A stretch of DNA of 64,000 nucleotides from Mucilaginibacter pankratovii. Lineage in GTDB: Bacteria; Bacteroidota; Bacteroidia; Sphingobacteriales; Sphingobacteriaceae. The stretch covers positions 1 through 64,000 of the forward strand of contig NZ_JACWMY010000006.1 in assembly GCF_014773265.1 (NCBI RefSeq). Reading direction: 5' to 3'. How positions within the stretch are numbered: the stretch's first letter is position 1; each line of letters opens with the position of its first letter. Under the pieces are notes generated by a model. That model saw only the letters and a program-made list of their open reading frames with translations, did no database searches and was not told the DNA's origin. A program made the position numbers and the translations under genes. This document shows positions 1 to 7,803 of the stretch, piece after piece.

Positions 1-354
1 TTTGGTAATAATAGCTTCTTCTGCATATGTATCAAAAGCAGTGGACGATAGAATCAGGCGTTCTATTAAACGCTTGTCCTTTGCCATTCCGCGAAAATGG
101 CCGTACACTAAATTTTCAGCGATCTTGTATAGATAGGATTTGAATGAACTTTCGGCGTTTATACTATGCCGTTTCTCCCATATTTTCAGAAAGAGGTCTT
201 GTAACAGCTCCTGGGCGATATGATCATCTTTGACCATACGCAGGATATTCCTGTAGAGCCTGTGGCTGTAAAGGTCATAAAGCTGCGTAAAAGCCAGTTG
301 GTTATCTTGCCGTAGTTGGTTGATTAAAAGCTGATGTTCATTTTCCGAAGCCAT
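1..354 (-). CDS. ECF RNA polymerase sigma factor, N-terminal part (runs off the left edge)
   Basis: The first 118 codons of a sigma-70 family ECF factor read leftward out of the window; the 3' part is missing. The start at 354 opens MASENEHQLL. The translation then gives the region 2 pattern: a helix with AFTQLYDLYSHRLYRNILRM, an acidic helix with AQELLQDLFLKIWEK, and the -10-recognition helix FKSYLYKIAENLVY. Region 4 would lie beyond position 1. In Bacteroidota such factors usually pair with an anti-sigma FecR protein and a SusCD or TonB receptor, but that partner is not visible here. Whether the gene belongs to the chromosome or to the adjacent recombinase-bearing element cannot be told from this window. 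Confidence 0.88.
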   Translation of the reverse strand, partial: MASENEHQLLINQLRQDNQLAFTQLYDLYSHRLYRNILRMVKDDHIAQELLQDLFLKIWEKRHSINAESSFKSYLYKIAENLVYGHFRGMAKDKRLIERLILSSTAFDTYAEEAIITK

Positions 355-722
355 TTCATACTCTTTTGACCAATGGCAATCAGAGTATTTACAAGTGAAT
401 TCCCCAATTGCCGAAGGTGTGAAACCAACGTATCACTTTAGGGCTTGTAGATGTGTGGGAACTCATGTTTCTGCACGAAGCAACAATTATCCAATTTTCA
501 TTAAAAAATTTCTACTCTTCTAAAGTGAGACTTCAATGCGAGTGTGTAAAAGATATGACCCGCATTATTTCAATTTCTAAATATCTATCTATCCAATTAG
601 TTCAGCGTGTTTAGATATTATATACAAGTATATAGAATAAATATCCAAAATTCCAATTATTGGGCTAATAAATTAAACAGATGTAGCTTAACTCTAAATA
701 AATGTATTGACTTTCTAAATCA
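355..722. other. AT-rich intergenic region, no gene seen
   Basis: This is the divergent gap between the sigma factor and the XRE regulator. It is AT-rich, especially 560-700, and should hold the promoters of both genes. I see no convincing TAnnTTTG box, tRNA or open frame with coding character. Confidence 0.6.
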
Positions 723-953
723 ATGACGGAATTAGGGCTATATCTAACAAAAAAGTCAGTTAACAAGGCCGAAATTTCAAGGCGAACCGGAATAAGTAAA
801 GCCAGGTTAACACAATTATCAAATAATAAATCGACAAAATTAACCGTTGATGAATTGTACAAAATTGCTTTGTCAATAAACGTTGATCCGTGTGAACTTT
901 TAAGTGCCCTTGGTAAACATATATCACTGCCAACACCATCAGGTCAGCAATAA
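723..953 (+). CDS. XRE-family helix-turn-helix regulator, small
   Basis: A 76-residue protein that is almost entirely one HTH_3/XRE DNA-binding domain. Residues about 5-60 show the Cro/CI-like four-helix layout, with the turn at AEISRRTGISKARLTQLSNN followed by LTVDELYKIALSINVDPCELL. There is no effector domain. Small XRE proteins of this kind often control excision or transfer functions of integrative elements, and a serine recombinase lies 1 kb downstream, so a regulatory role in that element is plausible but inferred. The upstream region is AT-rich and no ribosome binding site is evident, which is normal for Bacteroidota. Confidence 0.85.
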   Translation: MTELGLYLTKKSVNKAEISRRTGISKARLTQLSNNKSTKLTVDELYKIALSINVDPCELLSALGKHISLPTPSGQQ

Positions 954-1544
954 TCATCCCTATATCTGAAAGGATTTCTAACATCACCCATGTAACTATT
1001 ATGGATTAGGTGTAAATGCCATAGCAAAGGCAAATTGCTACATTGCGCCACACGCATCCGCTCCGGGCTTCATTTCGCAATTAGCCTTTGCACCCACGGC
1101 AGTAATGTTATTCGTACCTCACAACACCACTGCCTTTCCTATTGCCCTTAATTCACTTATAAGACTGTATAACTGTTATTATTTATCCGTTTGGTTTGCA
1201 TGGCATTATTTATCCATCACACCGTCACCACAAAATTAGCAACGCCGGAAAAAAGTAAAGGGTACATTAATGGCGCATTGTTAATTGTTTTCCTACGGAT
1301 GCGCCACCCTTGACATTTTTCCGGCTTTCCGCTACCAGTTGTTTAAGCGGTGCAGTGACTTGGTATGGCCTGATTTTTACCTTTACTGTAACAAACTGTA
1401 TTTAAATGCGTTTAAGAATAACAGGGCTTGATTATGCGGTATTAACAGTATAATTGATAGCCATCTTATTCGTCGGTCCGCCCTCCTGGAGTGTTTACAG
1501 GTGACCAGTGTTCCCGATCAGTTGCACCCTCTCATTTCCTCATA
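954..1544. other. Non-coding stretch containing a nested palindrome
   Basis: About 590 bp without a supported gene. The only clear structure is the nested inverted repeat at 1244-1325, listed separately. The stretch sits between the XRE regulator and the recombinase pair and could hold element functions such as an excision or transfer site; nothing in the sequence proves that. Confidence 0.55.
1244..1325. repeat. 82-nt nested inverted repeat
   Basis: Three successive complementary arms are nested: GCCGGAAAAA (1244-1253) with TTTTTCCGGC (1316-1325), AAGGGT (1258-1263) with ACCCTT (1306-1311), and GGCGCAT (1272-1278) with ATGCGCC (1299-1305). Unpaired bases separate the arms, and a 20-nt apical loop remains. 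The hairpin could act as DNA (recombinase or relaxase site) or as RNA. It is not followed by a T-tract, so it is unlikely to be a terminator. Confidence 0.7.
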
Positions 1545-1751
1545 ATGAAGGCCGCACTTTCCAACAAAAGGAGTGTCACTCCCGAACAAGCCATGAAGAT
1601 CCTAAACCAAAATGGCTATGTAGTAAATCAAAAAGAAGCTGAAATAATTTTGGATTTCTTGTATTTTTTAGGTAAATTGTCTGTAGATCACTATTTTAAG
1701 GACGTGGTTAAAGACAGTAAATCAACATCCACTAACAACTGTTTATTATGA
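1545..1751 (+). CDS. Small protein translationally coupled to the serine recombinase
   Basis: A 68-residue protein starting at ATG 1545 (MKAALSNKRS). An upstream in-frame start at 1491 would add 18 residues that do not look like coding sequence. The body contains TPEQAMKILNQNGYVVN followed by KEAEIILDFLYFLGKL, two predicted helices resembling the short conserved ORFs commonly found just before Bacteroidota recombinases; databases often label these misleadingly as PTS components. Its last codons overlap the recombinase start in an ATGA arrangement (ATG at 1748, stop at 1749-1751), indicating translational coupling. Function is unknown; a recombination directionality factor or recombinase partner is a reasonable guess only. 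Confidence 0.7.
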   Translation: MKAALSNKRSVTPEQAMKILNQNGYVVNQKEAEIILDFLYFLGKLSVDHYFKDVVKDSKSTSTNNCLL

Positions 1752-3313
1752 ATTCTGCTTATTTGTACGTGCGTGTCAGCACAGATGAACAAAAGAGAAA
1801 GGGATATTCACTTCCTGAGCAGGAAGAGCGCCTATTGCGCCACTGCGAGCAAAATAACATCGAAGTTAAAGGCATATTTCGCGAGGACTATTCCGCCAAG
1901 AATTTTAATCGGCCCGAATGGGGCAAACTGCTCAGTACGCTTAAAACACGAAAAAAGAAAGATGCCGAAAATGTCCTCTTTATCAAATGGGATCGCTTTA
2001 GCCGAAATATTGAGTATGCTTATCAAATGATTGGTATATTGAGAGGCATCGGCGTTCAGGCAATGGCCATTGATCAGCCAATTGATTTTACTATACCTGA
2101 AAGTACGGTAATGCTTGCAGTCTACCTGTCTATACCTGAAGCAGAGAACGGTAGGCGGGCACTGAATACAATGGCAGGTATGCGTAGGGCAAAGAAAGCG
2201 GGCCGATGGATTTCAACTGCACCTAAAGGCTATCAAAACCTATCTTATCCTGACGGGCGGAAATATATCGCTCCCCGTCAACCCGAAGCCAGTTTAATGC
2301 AATGGGTATTCCAAGAGTTGGCTAAAGGGTTTTACAACGCGGAACAGGTGCGCAAAATGGCATATTCACGCGGGTTGAAGTGTGAAAGAAATAACTTTTG
2401 GAAGATCATTAGAAATCCTATTTATTGCGGCGTTGTAGTTGTTCCACCTTATGAGAATGAAGAGATACAGTTTGTAAAAGCATTGCATGAGCCAATTATT
2501 TCCGAGAGCCTATTTTACGAAGTTCAGGACGTTTTAAACGGCAATAGGAAAAAAGTTGCAACAAAGGTTGTTTCTATGGATGCATTGCCTTTAAGGGGCT
2601 TTTTAGAGTGCCCTGATTGCCACCGTATGCTAACTGGCAGTGCATCAAAAGGAAGGCATGGTAACTACTACCATTATTATCACTGCTCCGATAAATGCAA
2701 ATGTCGTTTTAAGGCCAATACAGTGAATGAATACTTTGAGAAAGAACTGCTGAATTTTGAGCTTACACCTGCCGTCGGGAAGCTTTATAAAACTGTTGTG
2801 ATGGATATTTTCCAATCGCAGAATCGCACTGGATTAGATGAACGCAAGCATCTGGCCGGTAAGATAGATGAACAGGAAAAGATATTATCCAATGCCAGGA
2901 AGCGATATATGACAGATGAAATAGATGCGGATGATTTCAAAGCTATTAAGCTGGAATGCAATGAGGCGTTGAGAATCTTAGAAGCAAAACTTACTGATAT
3001 GCCGAATAAGCTTGACAGTCTAAAATCAGTGGAAGGGTTGCTGGACATCGTTATTGAAAAGTATTCCAACATACAGAAGCATTATAAAAACGCTAACATT
3101 TCCGATAAACGGAAACTAATCGGTTCGATGTACCCTCAAAATCTATGTTTTGACGGTACAGGACATCGAACCCCTTATTTGAATAATGCACTTTCGCTTA
3201 TCTTGCTGGTAAACAGCAACTTAAATGGCATAAAAAAAGGGGAAAAGTTATCTTTTAATAACCTTTCCCCTCAAGTAGCCCGTAGGGGAATCGAACCCCT
3301 GTTTCTAGAATGA
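1748..3313 (+). CDS. Large serine recombinase (site-specific integrase)
   Basis: This protein cuts and rejoins DNA during integration or excision of a mobile element. The N-terminal resolvase domain (about 1-150) has the nucleophile in YVRVSTDEQ (Ser11) and the conserved Arg-rich KWDRFSRN segment. A recombinase domain follows (about 165-270, KAGRWISTAPKGYQ onwards), then a zinc ribbon around residues 285-320 (CPDCHRML ... CSDKCKC), then a coiled coil rich in Lys/Glu (about 370-440). The length of 521 is normal for the family. The final residues VARRGIEPLFLE are encoded by the antisense of the tRNA-Glu gene at 3276-3347, so the C-terminus was set by the integration junction. It is coupled to the small ORF at 1545. 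Confidence 0.93.
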   Translation: MNSAYLYVRVSTDEQKRKGYSLPEQEERLLRHCEQNNIEVKGIFREDYSAKNFNRPEWGKLLSTLKTRKKKDAENVLFIKWDRFSRNIEYAYQMIGILRGIGVQAMAIDQPIDFTIPESTVMLAVYLSIPEAENGRRALNTMAGMRRAKKAGRWISTAPKGYQNLSYPDGRKYIAPRQPEASLMQWVFQELAKGFYNAEQVRKMAYSRGLKCERNNFWKIIRNPIYCGVVVVPPYENEEIQFVKALHEPIISESLFYEVQDVLNGNRKKVATKVVSMDALPLRGFLECPDCHRMLTGSASKGRHGNYYHYYHCSDKCKCRFKANTVNEYFEKELLNFELTPAVGKLYKTVVMDIFQSQNRTGLDERKHLAGKIDEQEKILSNARKRYMTDEIDADDFKAIKLECNEALRILEAKLTDMPNKLDSLKSVEGLLDIVIEKYSNIQKHYKNANISDKRKLIGSMYPQNLCFDGTGHRTPYLNNALSLILLVNSNLNGIKKGEKLSFNNLSPQVARRGIEPLFLE

Positions 3314-3347
3314 AAATCTAACGTCCTAACCCCTAGACGAACGGGCC
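3276..3347 (-). tRNA. tRNA-Glu (anticodon TTC)
   Basis: A complete cloverleaf reads on the minus strand. The acceptor arms are GGCCCGT and ACGGGCT (a G-U first pair) with discriminator A at 3276. The D-arm lies around GTC...GAC, the anticodon stem is TTAGA/TCTAG with loop TTTTCAT giving anticodon TTC, and the T-arm contains GGTTCGATTCC. CCA is not encoded. The 3' end faces the recombinase gene, whose last 38 nt overlap the tRNA antisense, as expected for an element integrated at a tRNA 3' end. Confidence 0.95.
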
Positions 3348-3502
3348 ATTTTTCGGTTGCGAAACCTAAGTTTTTAAATTTCGTTTCCCTTATTTTGGGA
3401 TTGCAAAGATATGCTTTCCAAAACAAAATAAAAATAAAATTTAAAAAAAATTGCTGTAAGGTTTTCGGCGCTATCGCGACTCCATTATGGAATGGATATC
3501 AT

Positions 3503-3533
3503 TTTAGTGCCGGGCAAACAAAAATTACCTTTG
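3503..3533 (+). promoter_or_regulatory. Probable Bacteroidota-type promoter of the ergothioneine operon
   Basis: A perfect -7 box TACCTTTG (TAnnTTTG) lies at 3526-3533. A TTTA at 3503-3506, 19 nt upstream, is a weak -33 element (consensus TTTG). Transcription would start near 3540, leaving a leader of about 50 nt before the DUF427 start at 3588. No other strong promoter was seen inside the operon. Confidence 0.55.
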
Positions 3534-3587
3534 GTACTTTATAATTCCAATGCTGTTGCGGTATCTTTATAAATAAATCAACCTGAT

Positions 3588-3869
3588 ATGAAAGCCATCT
3601 GGAACAACCAGGTAATTGCAGAGAGCGATAACACTATTGTTGTTGAAAACAACCACTATTTCCCTAAAGAGAGCATTAAGCAGGAATATTTTAAAGCTTG
3701 CGATACGCAAACCACTTGCCCCTGGAAGGGGCTGGCATCGTACTATACGCTCGAGGTAGACGGAAAACAAAACCCCGCCGCCGCCTGGTATTACCCCGAA
3801 CCCAAACCGGCCGCTGCCAATATTGCCAACCACGTGGCTTTTTGGAAAGGAGTGAAAGTAACCAACTGA
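3588..3869 (+). CDS. DUF427 domain protein
   Basis: A 93-residue protein that is a single DUF427 domain (PF04248, also called NTP_transf_9). Family hallmarks are KAIWNNQVIAES at the start, the conserved TTCPWKGLASYY segment near residue 43, and AAWYYPEPKP near 65-75. The biochemical function of DUF427 is not established. It is the first gene of a six-gene same-strand run: 1 nt separates it from the disulfide reductase, and EgtB and EgtD lie at the far end. Close packing suggests a role linked to ergothioneine or thiol metabolism, which is inference. The conserved Cys in the TTCPW motif could be redox-active. Confidence 0.85.
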   Translation: MKAIWNNQVIAESDNTIVVENNHYFPKESIKQEYFKACDTQTTCPWKGLASYYTLEVDGKQNPAAAWYYPEPKPAAANIANHVAFWKGVKVTN

Positions 3870-3870
3870 T

Positions 3871-5259
3871 ATGAAACACTACGACGCAATTATTATAGGA
3901 TCGGGGCAGGCAGGCTCGCCGCTTTCCAAAAAATTAGCGAACGCCGGTAAAAAAACGCTGCTTATAGAGAAGCGCTTTATTGGCGGCACCTGCGTAAACG
4001 ATGGCTGCACACCCACTAAAACCATGGTGGCCAGTGCAAAGCTTGCTTATTTGGCAGGCAAATGCAACGATATGGGCATCGCCATAAAAGGCTATACGGT
4101 AGATCTGAAACAGGTGAAAAAACGCGCACAGGGTATCGTCATGAAATCGCGGACGGGGAGCCAGGCGGCGATGGAGAAAACCAAAAACCTCGACTTGCTT
4201 TTTGGCGAAGCTACCTTTACAGGAAACAAATCCATTTCTGTAAACCCGAAAACAGGCAAGGCAAGGCAATTTACTGCCGACCAGATCTTTATTAACGCCG
4301 GCTGCAAAACCATCATTCCAAAAGATATTGAGGGCTTGGATGATATCGATTATCTCACTTCAACTACCATTCTCGAATTGGAGAAAGTTCCGGAGCATTT
4401 ATTGATCATCGGCGGCAATTACATCGGCCTGGAGTTTGGGCAGATGTTTAGGCGGTTTGGCAGTAAGGTTACTATTTTGGAAAGATCCGATAGGTTGATC
4501 TCCAGGGAGGATGAAGATATTTCGATAGAAATAACCCGCATACTGGAAGAGGAGGGTATAAAAGTGCTTGCCAATACTAAGGCTATCAAATTTAAGAATA
4601 AAGGGAAAAACAAAATCACCGCAACAGTAAAAACCGGCGATAAAGAAAGCAAAATAAAATGCAGCCATGTGCTGGTTGCCGTTGGGCGCTCACCACAAAC
4701 GGCCAGGCTCGCGCTGGATAAGACGGGTGTAAAACTTGACGACAAAGGCTACATCAAGGTAAATGAAAAACTGGAAACCAGCGAAAAGGGTATTTATGCG
4801 CTGGGCGATATAAAGGGCGGGCCGGCGTTTACGCATGTTTCTTATAACGATTACACCATCGTTTACCGTAACCTTATCGAAAAGCAGGACCTCAACATTA
4901 ACGACAGGCCCATTCCATACTGTATGTTTACCGACCCGGAACTTGGCCGCGTGGGGATTACCGAAACGGAGGCAAAAAAGCAGGGACTGAATATAAAAGT
5001 GGCCAAATTGCCGATGTCGCACGTAGCGAGAGCTTTAGAAACCGGCGATACCCGCGGGCTGATGAAAGCCGTTGTGGACGCCGATACCAAAAAAATATTG
5101 GGCGTAGCCGTTGTCGGCACAGAAGGCGGCGAAATTATGTCGGTACTGCAAATGGCCATGGAGGGCGGCATTACTTACGACAGGATCCGCTATTGCGTAT
5201 TTGCCCACCCAACGTACTCCGAATCGCTGAACAACCTTTTTATGACTCTGGAGGACTAA
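3871..5259 (+). CDS. Flavoprotein pyridine nucleotide-disulfide reductase (class I, MerA-like fold)
   Basis: A 462-residue FAD/NAD(P)H-dependent dithiol-disulfide oxidoreductase. The N-terminal GxGxxG is IIGSGQAG, the redox-active pair is Cys41/Cys46 in GGTCVNDGCTPTK, the NAD(P)-binding motif is IIGGNYIGLEFG (about 175-185), the second FAD motif ends in YALGDIKGG, and the C-terminal His-Glu catalytic dyad is in FAHPTYSES. It lacks the N-terminal HMA domain and C-terminal vicinal cysteines of true mercuric reductase, so MerA activity is unlikely. Substrates of such orphan reductases are usually small disulfides. Its place between DUF427 and an ergothioneine-type transporter with egtBD suggests reduction of an ergothioneine or related thiol disulfide; this is inference. 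Confidence 0.9.
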   Translation: MKHYDAIIIGSGQAGSPLSKKLANAGKKTLLIEKRFIGGTCVNDGCTPTKTMVASAKLAYLAGKCNDMGIAIKGYTVDLKQVKKRAQGIVMKSRTGSQAAMEKTKNLDLLFGEATFTGNKSISVNPKTGKARQFTADQIFINAGCKTIIPKDIEGLDDIDYLTSTTILELEKVPEHLLIIGGNYIGLEFGQMFRRFGSKVTILERSDRLISREDEDISIEITRILEEEGIKVLANTKAIKFKNKGKNKITATVKTGDKESKIKCSHVLVAVGRSPQTARLALDKTGVKLDDKGYIKVNEKLETSEKGIYALGDIKGGPAFTHVSYNDYTIVYRNLIEKQDLNINDRPIPYCMFTDPELGRVGITETEAKKQGLNIKVAKLPMSHVARALETGDTRGLMKAVVDADTKKILGVAVVGTEGGEIMSVLQMAMEGGITYDRIRYCVFAHPTYSESLNNLFMTLED

Positions 5260-5268
5260 CCAACCCCT

Positions 5269-6234
5269 ATGATAAAAGTTGAGCGCCTCGTAAAAACATT
5301 CTGTACAACAAAAGCTGTTGACGGTATTTCTTTTGAAGTGGCCGAAGGCGAGACGTTGGCTTTGCTGGGCACCAGTGGCTGCGGCAAAACCACTACGCTA
5401 AAAATGCTGAACCGCTTAATAGAACCCGATAGCGGCACCATCTCCATTAACAATAAAAATATTTTAGAAGCCCCCCCCGAAACCTTGCGCCGCGGCATTG
5501 GCTACGTGCTGCAAAACAACGGACTGTTTCCCCACTACACCGTTGCCGAGAATATTGCCATTGTGCCCCAACTGTTGAAATGGGATAAAGTAAAAACCGA
5601 TAAACGCGTAAGCGAATTACTGGACAAGCTGCACCTCGGTAAAGAACACCTTAAAGCTTACCCAAACGAGCTAAGCGGAGGCCAGCAACAACGCATAGGT
5701 TTGGCAAGGGCCCTGGTTGCAGATCCGCCCGTATTGCTGATGGATGAGCCTTTCGGCGCGCTGGACAACGTTACCCGCTCTAAGATCCACAGCGAGTTTA
5801 AGGCGCTGGACGAGCTGAAACGTAAAACCATTATCCTGGTAACGCACGATGTACAGGAAGCCTTTGAACTGGCCGATCGCATCGCCCTGATGGACAAAGG
5901 CAAAATAGTACAGATAGGTAGGCCGGCCGAATTGCTGTTCAAACCTGCAAATGAATTTGTAAGCGGCTTTTTAAACGAGCAGCGCCTGCAACTGGAATTT
6001 AAAGCTATTAAAATAACCGATCTGTGGGAGCACCTGCCCGAAGGTGGCCGTAAAACAAACACATCATCCCTATCTGCCGATGCGGATTTTTGGTCGGCGT
6101 TGGAGCAGTTTAAGTTTATTAAGGGTGAGAACCTCAACATCCTTAATCAGCAGAGTAAAGAAATAAAAAACATCAGTTTTGAAGCGTTGATGGCTGCTTA
6201 TTCACAATATAAACACCTGCAGCCGCATGATTGA
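5269..6234 (+). CDS. ABC transporter ATPase, quaternary-amine/ergothioneine type (EgtV/OpuCA-like)
   Basis: The cytoplasmic ATPase of an importer. Walker A is GTSGCGKTT (about 34-42), the Q-loop is VLQNNGLFPHYTV, the signature is LSGGQQQRIGLARAL, Walker B is LLMDEPFGALD, and the H-loop is ILVTHDVQEA. Its 321 residues include a C-terminal extension of about 75 residues that does not obviously form the CBS pair of ProV/OpuAA. The stop overlaps the start of the permease by 8 nt (6227-6234), so the two products are coupled. Sequence alone fits the glycine betaine/choline/carnitine family; the egtB-egtD context favours ergothioneine as substrate, as for the EgtUV transporters of Helicobacter and Streptococcus. 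Confidence 0.9.
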   Translation: MIKVERLVKTFCTTKAVDGISFEVAEGETLALLGTSGCGKTTTLKMLNRLIEPDSGTISINNKNILEAPPETLRRGIGYVLQNNGLFPHYTVAENIAIVPQLLKWDKVKTDKRVSELLDKLHLGKEHLKAYPNELSGGQQQRIGLARALVADPPVLLMDEPFGALDNVTRSKIHSEFKALDELKRKTIILVTHDVQEAFELADRIALMDKGKIVQIGRPAELLFKPANEFVSGFLNEQRLQLEFKAIKITDLWEHLPEGGRKTNTSSLSADADFWSALEQFKFIKGENLNILNQQSKEIKNISFEALMAAYSQYKHLQPHD

Positions 6235-7798
6235 GCCACAGCAAACCCTTTGGGATTTTATGGGCCAGCAGGCCGATAAGTTGGGTGTGCAAACGCTGCA
6301 GCACATTGGGCTTACATTTATTTCGCTGTTCATCGCAGTGCTCATAGGTTTGCCATTGGGCATTTACATCACCCGAAAAAAAAGCCTTTCGGGTTTGGTG
6401 CTGGGCATTGCCGGCATTCTGCAAACCATCCCCAGTATCGCCTTACTCGGTTTTATGATCCCTTTGCTGGGCATCGGTGCAAAACCCGCCATCGTCGCCC
6501 TGCTGCTTTATGCCCTGTTGCCTATCATCCGCAATACCTATACCGGCATAACCGGGGTAGATGCCACGGTGAAAGAAGCTGCTGTAGCCATGGGCATGAG
6601 CAAATGGCAGGTACTGTTTAAGGTAGAGCTTCCGCTGGCGATGCCGGTAATACTGGCGGGCATCCGTACAGCCACGGTCATCAATGTTGGGGTGGCCACG
6701 CTGGCGTCTTACATTGCTGCGGGTGGCTTAGGCGAGTTTATCTTCGGCGGCATCTCGCTCAACAATACCAATATGATATTGGCGGGCGCGATACCCGCAG
6801 CCTTGCTGGCCATTATCTTCGATTTCCTGCTCTCGCTGGTGCAAAAGCTCAACTTTAAAAAGATAAAAGGCGCGGTTAAAATTGCACCGGTTCTGTTGCT
6901 GGTGCTTTCCTGTTTGTACTTTATTCCATCAGCCTATGGCGGCAAATTAACCGCCGGTTTTACGCCCGAGTTTATGGGCCGGCAGGATGGCAACCTGGGG
7001 CTGCAAAGCAAATACGGATTGAAGATCCATACCATCGTTATCAGCGATGCGGTGATGTACAAGGCCGCGCAGGAGAAGGAACTGGATGTGATCAGCGGTT
7101 ACTCTACCGACGGGCGCCTGAAAGCCTACAACCTCATTGTTTTGGATGACGATAAAAAGATCTTCCCGCCCTACTATGCAGCACCTGTGGTACGCGAAGA
7201 TGCGTTAAGGAAATTCCCCGAACTGGAGAAAACGCTGAATTTGTTAGCCGGTTTCATCACCGATTCCATCATGACAGAGCTGAACTACAAAACCGACTAC
7301 CTGCACCAATCACCCGAGCGGGTTGCCAAAGACTTTTTGGTGGCGAAGAAATTATACCGGGCCGATAAAGGCGGCAAGGAAGGCGTGGTGCGCATCGGCT
7401 CCAAAATATTTGGCGAGCAATACATTTTAGCCAGCATGTACACCATGTTGATAAAGGGTTACACCAACTACAATGTGGCTACCAAAACCGGGCTCGGCGG
7501 CACCAAAATAGTCTTCGACGCGCTAACAAACGACCAGATAGACTTTTACCCCGAATACACCGGCACGGGCTTGCTGGCCATACTGCAGGCGGCGCCAAAA
7601 ACCGTAACGCAACTGCAAACCAGCAAGGATAGTACCTACAATTATGTTGCACGCGAGTTTGAAAAGCGTTATCAGCTGAAGTGGCTTAAGCCCATCGGGT
7701 TTAATAATGCCTATGCTTTAATGATGCGCGAAAAACAGGCAAATGAGTTACATATCAAAACAATTTCTAACCTCAAACGATATTTGGATAGCAAATAA
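6227..7798 (+). CDS. Fused ABC permease and circularly permuted substrate-binding domain (EgtU-like)
   Basis: A 523-residue fusion. Residues 1-210 are the permease, with membrane helices and the EAA loop EAAVAMGMSKWQVLFKVELP (117-136). A further hydrophobic helix (218-235) anchors an extracytoplasmic OpuAC-type binding domain. That domain is in swapped order: residues 241-375 (GFTPEFMGRQDG, GYSTDGRLKAYNL, IFPPYYAAPV, LNYKTDY, VAKDFL) match the second half of OpuCC. Residues 387-523 (VRIGSKIFGEQYIL, GLGGTKIVFDAL, IDFYPEYTGTGLL, IGFNNAYALMM, KTISNLKRYL) match its first half. Aromatic residues in YPEYTGT and GYSTDG are candidates for the trimethylammonium cage. Five nt separate it from egtB. The predicted cargo is ergothioneine; betaine or choline remains possible. 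Confidence 0.9.
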   Translation: MIEPQQTLWDFMGQQADKLGVQTLQHIGLTFISLFIAVLIGLPLGIYITRKKSLSGLVLGIAGILQTIPSIALLGFMIPLLGIGAKPAIVALLLYALLPIIRNTYTGITGVDATVKEAAVAMGMSKWQVLFKVELPLAMPVILAGIRTATVINVGVATLASYIAAGGLGEFIFGGISLNNTNMILAGAIPAALLAIIFDFLLSLVQKLNFKKIKGAVKIAPVLLLVLSCLYFIPSAYGGKLTAGFTPEFMGRQDGNLGLQSKYGLKIHTIVISDAVMYKAAQEKELDVISGYSTDGRLKAYNLIVLDDDKKIFPPYYAAPVVREDALRKFPELEKTLNLLAGFITDSIMTELNYKTDYLHQSPERVAKDFLVAKKLYRADKGGKEGVVRIGSKIFGEQYILASMYTMLIKGYTNYNVATKTGLGGTKIVFDALTNDQIDFYPEYTGTGLLAILQAAPKTVTQLQTSKDSTYNYVAREFEKRYQLKWLKPIGFNNAYALMMREKQANELHIKTISNLKRYLDSK

Positions 7799-7803
7799 TA
7801 CCA

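Noticed and set aside
3871-5259. Mercuric reductase (MerA)
   Set aside because: No N-terminal metal domain, no C-terminal vicinal cysteines and no mer genes nearby. The flavoprotein family as a whole is a better label.
5658-6140. 160-codon frame antisense to the ABC ATPase
   Set aside because: It mirrors a clear ABC ATPase coding sequence; it is only a shadow of that gene.
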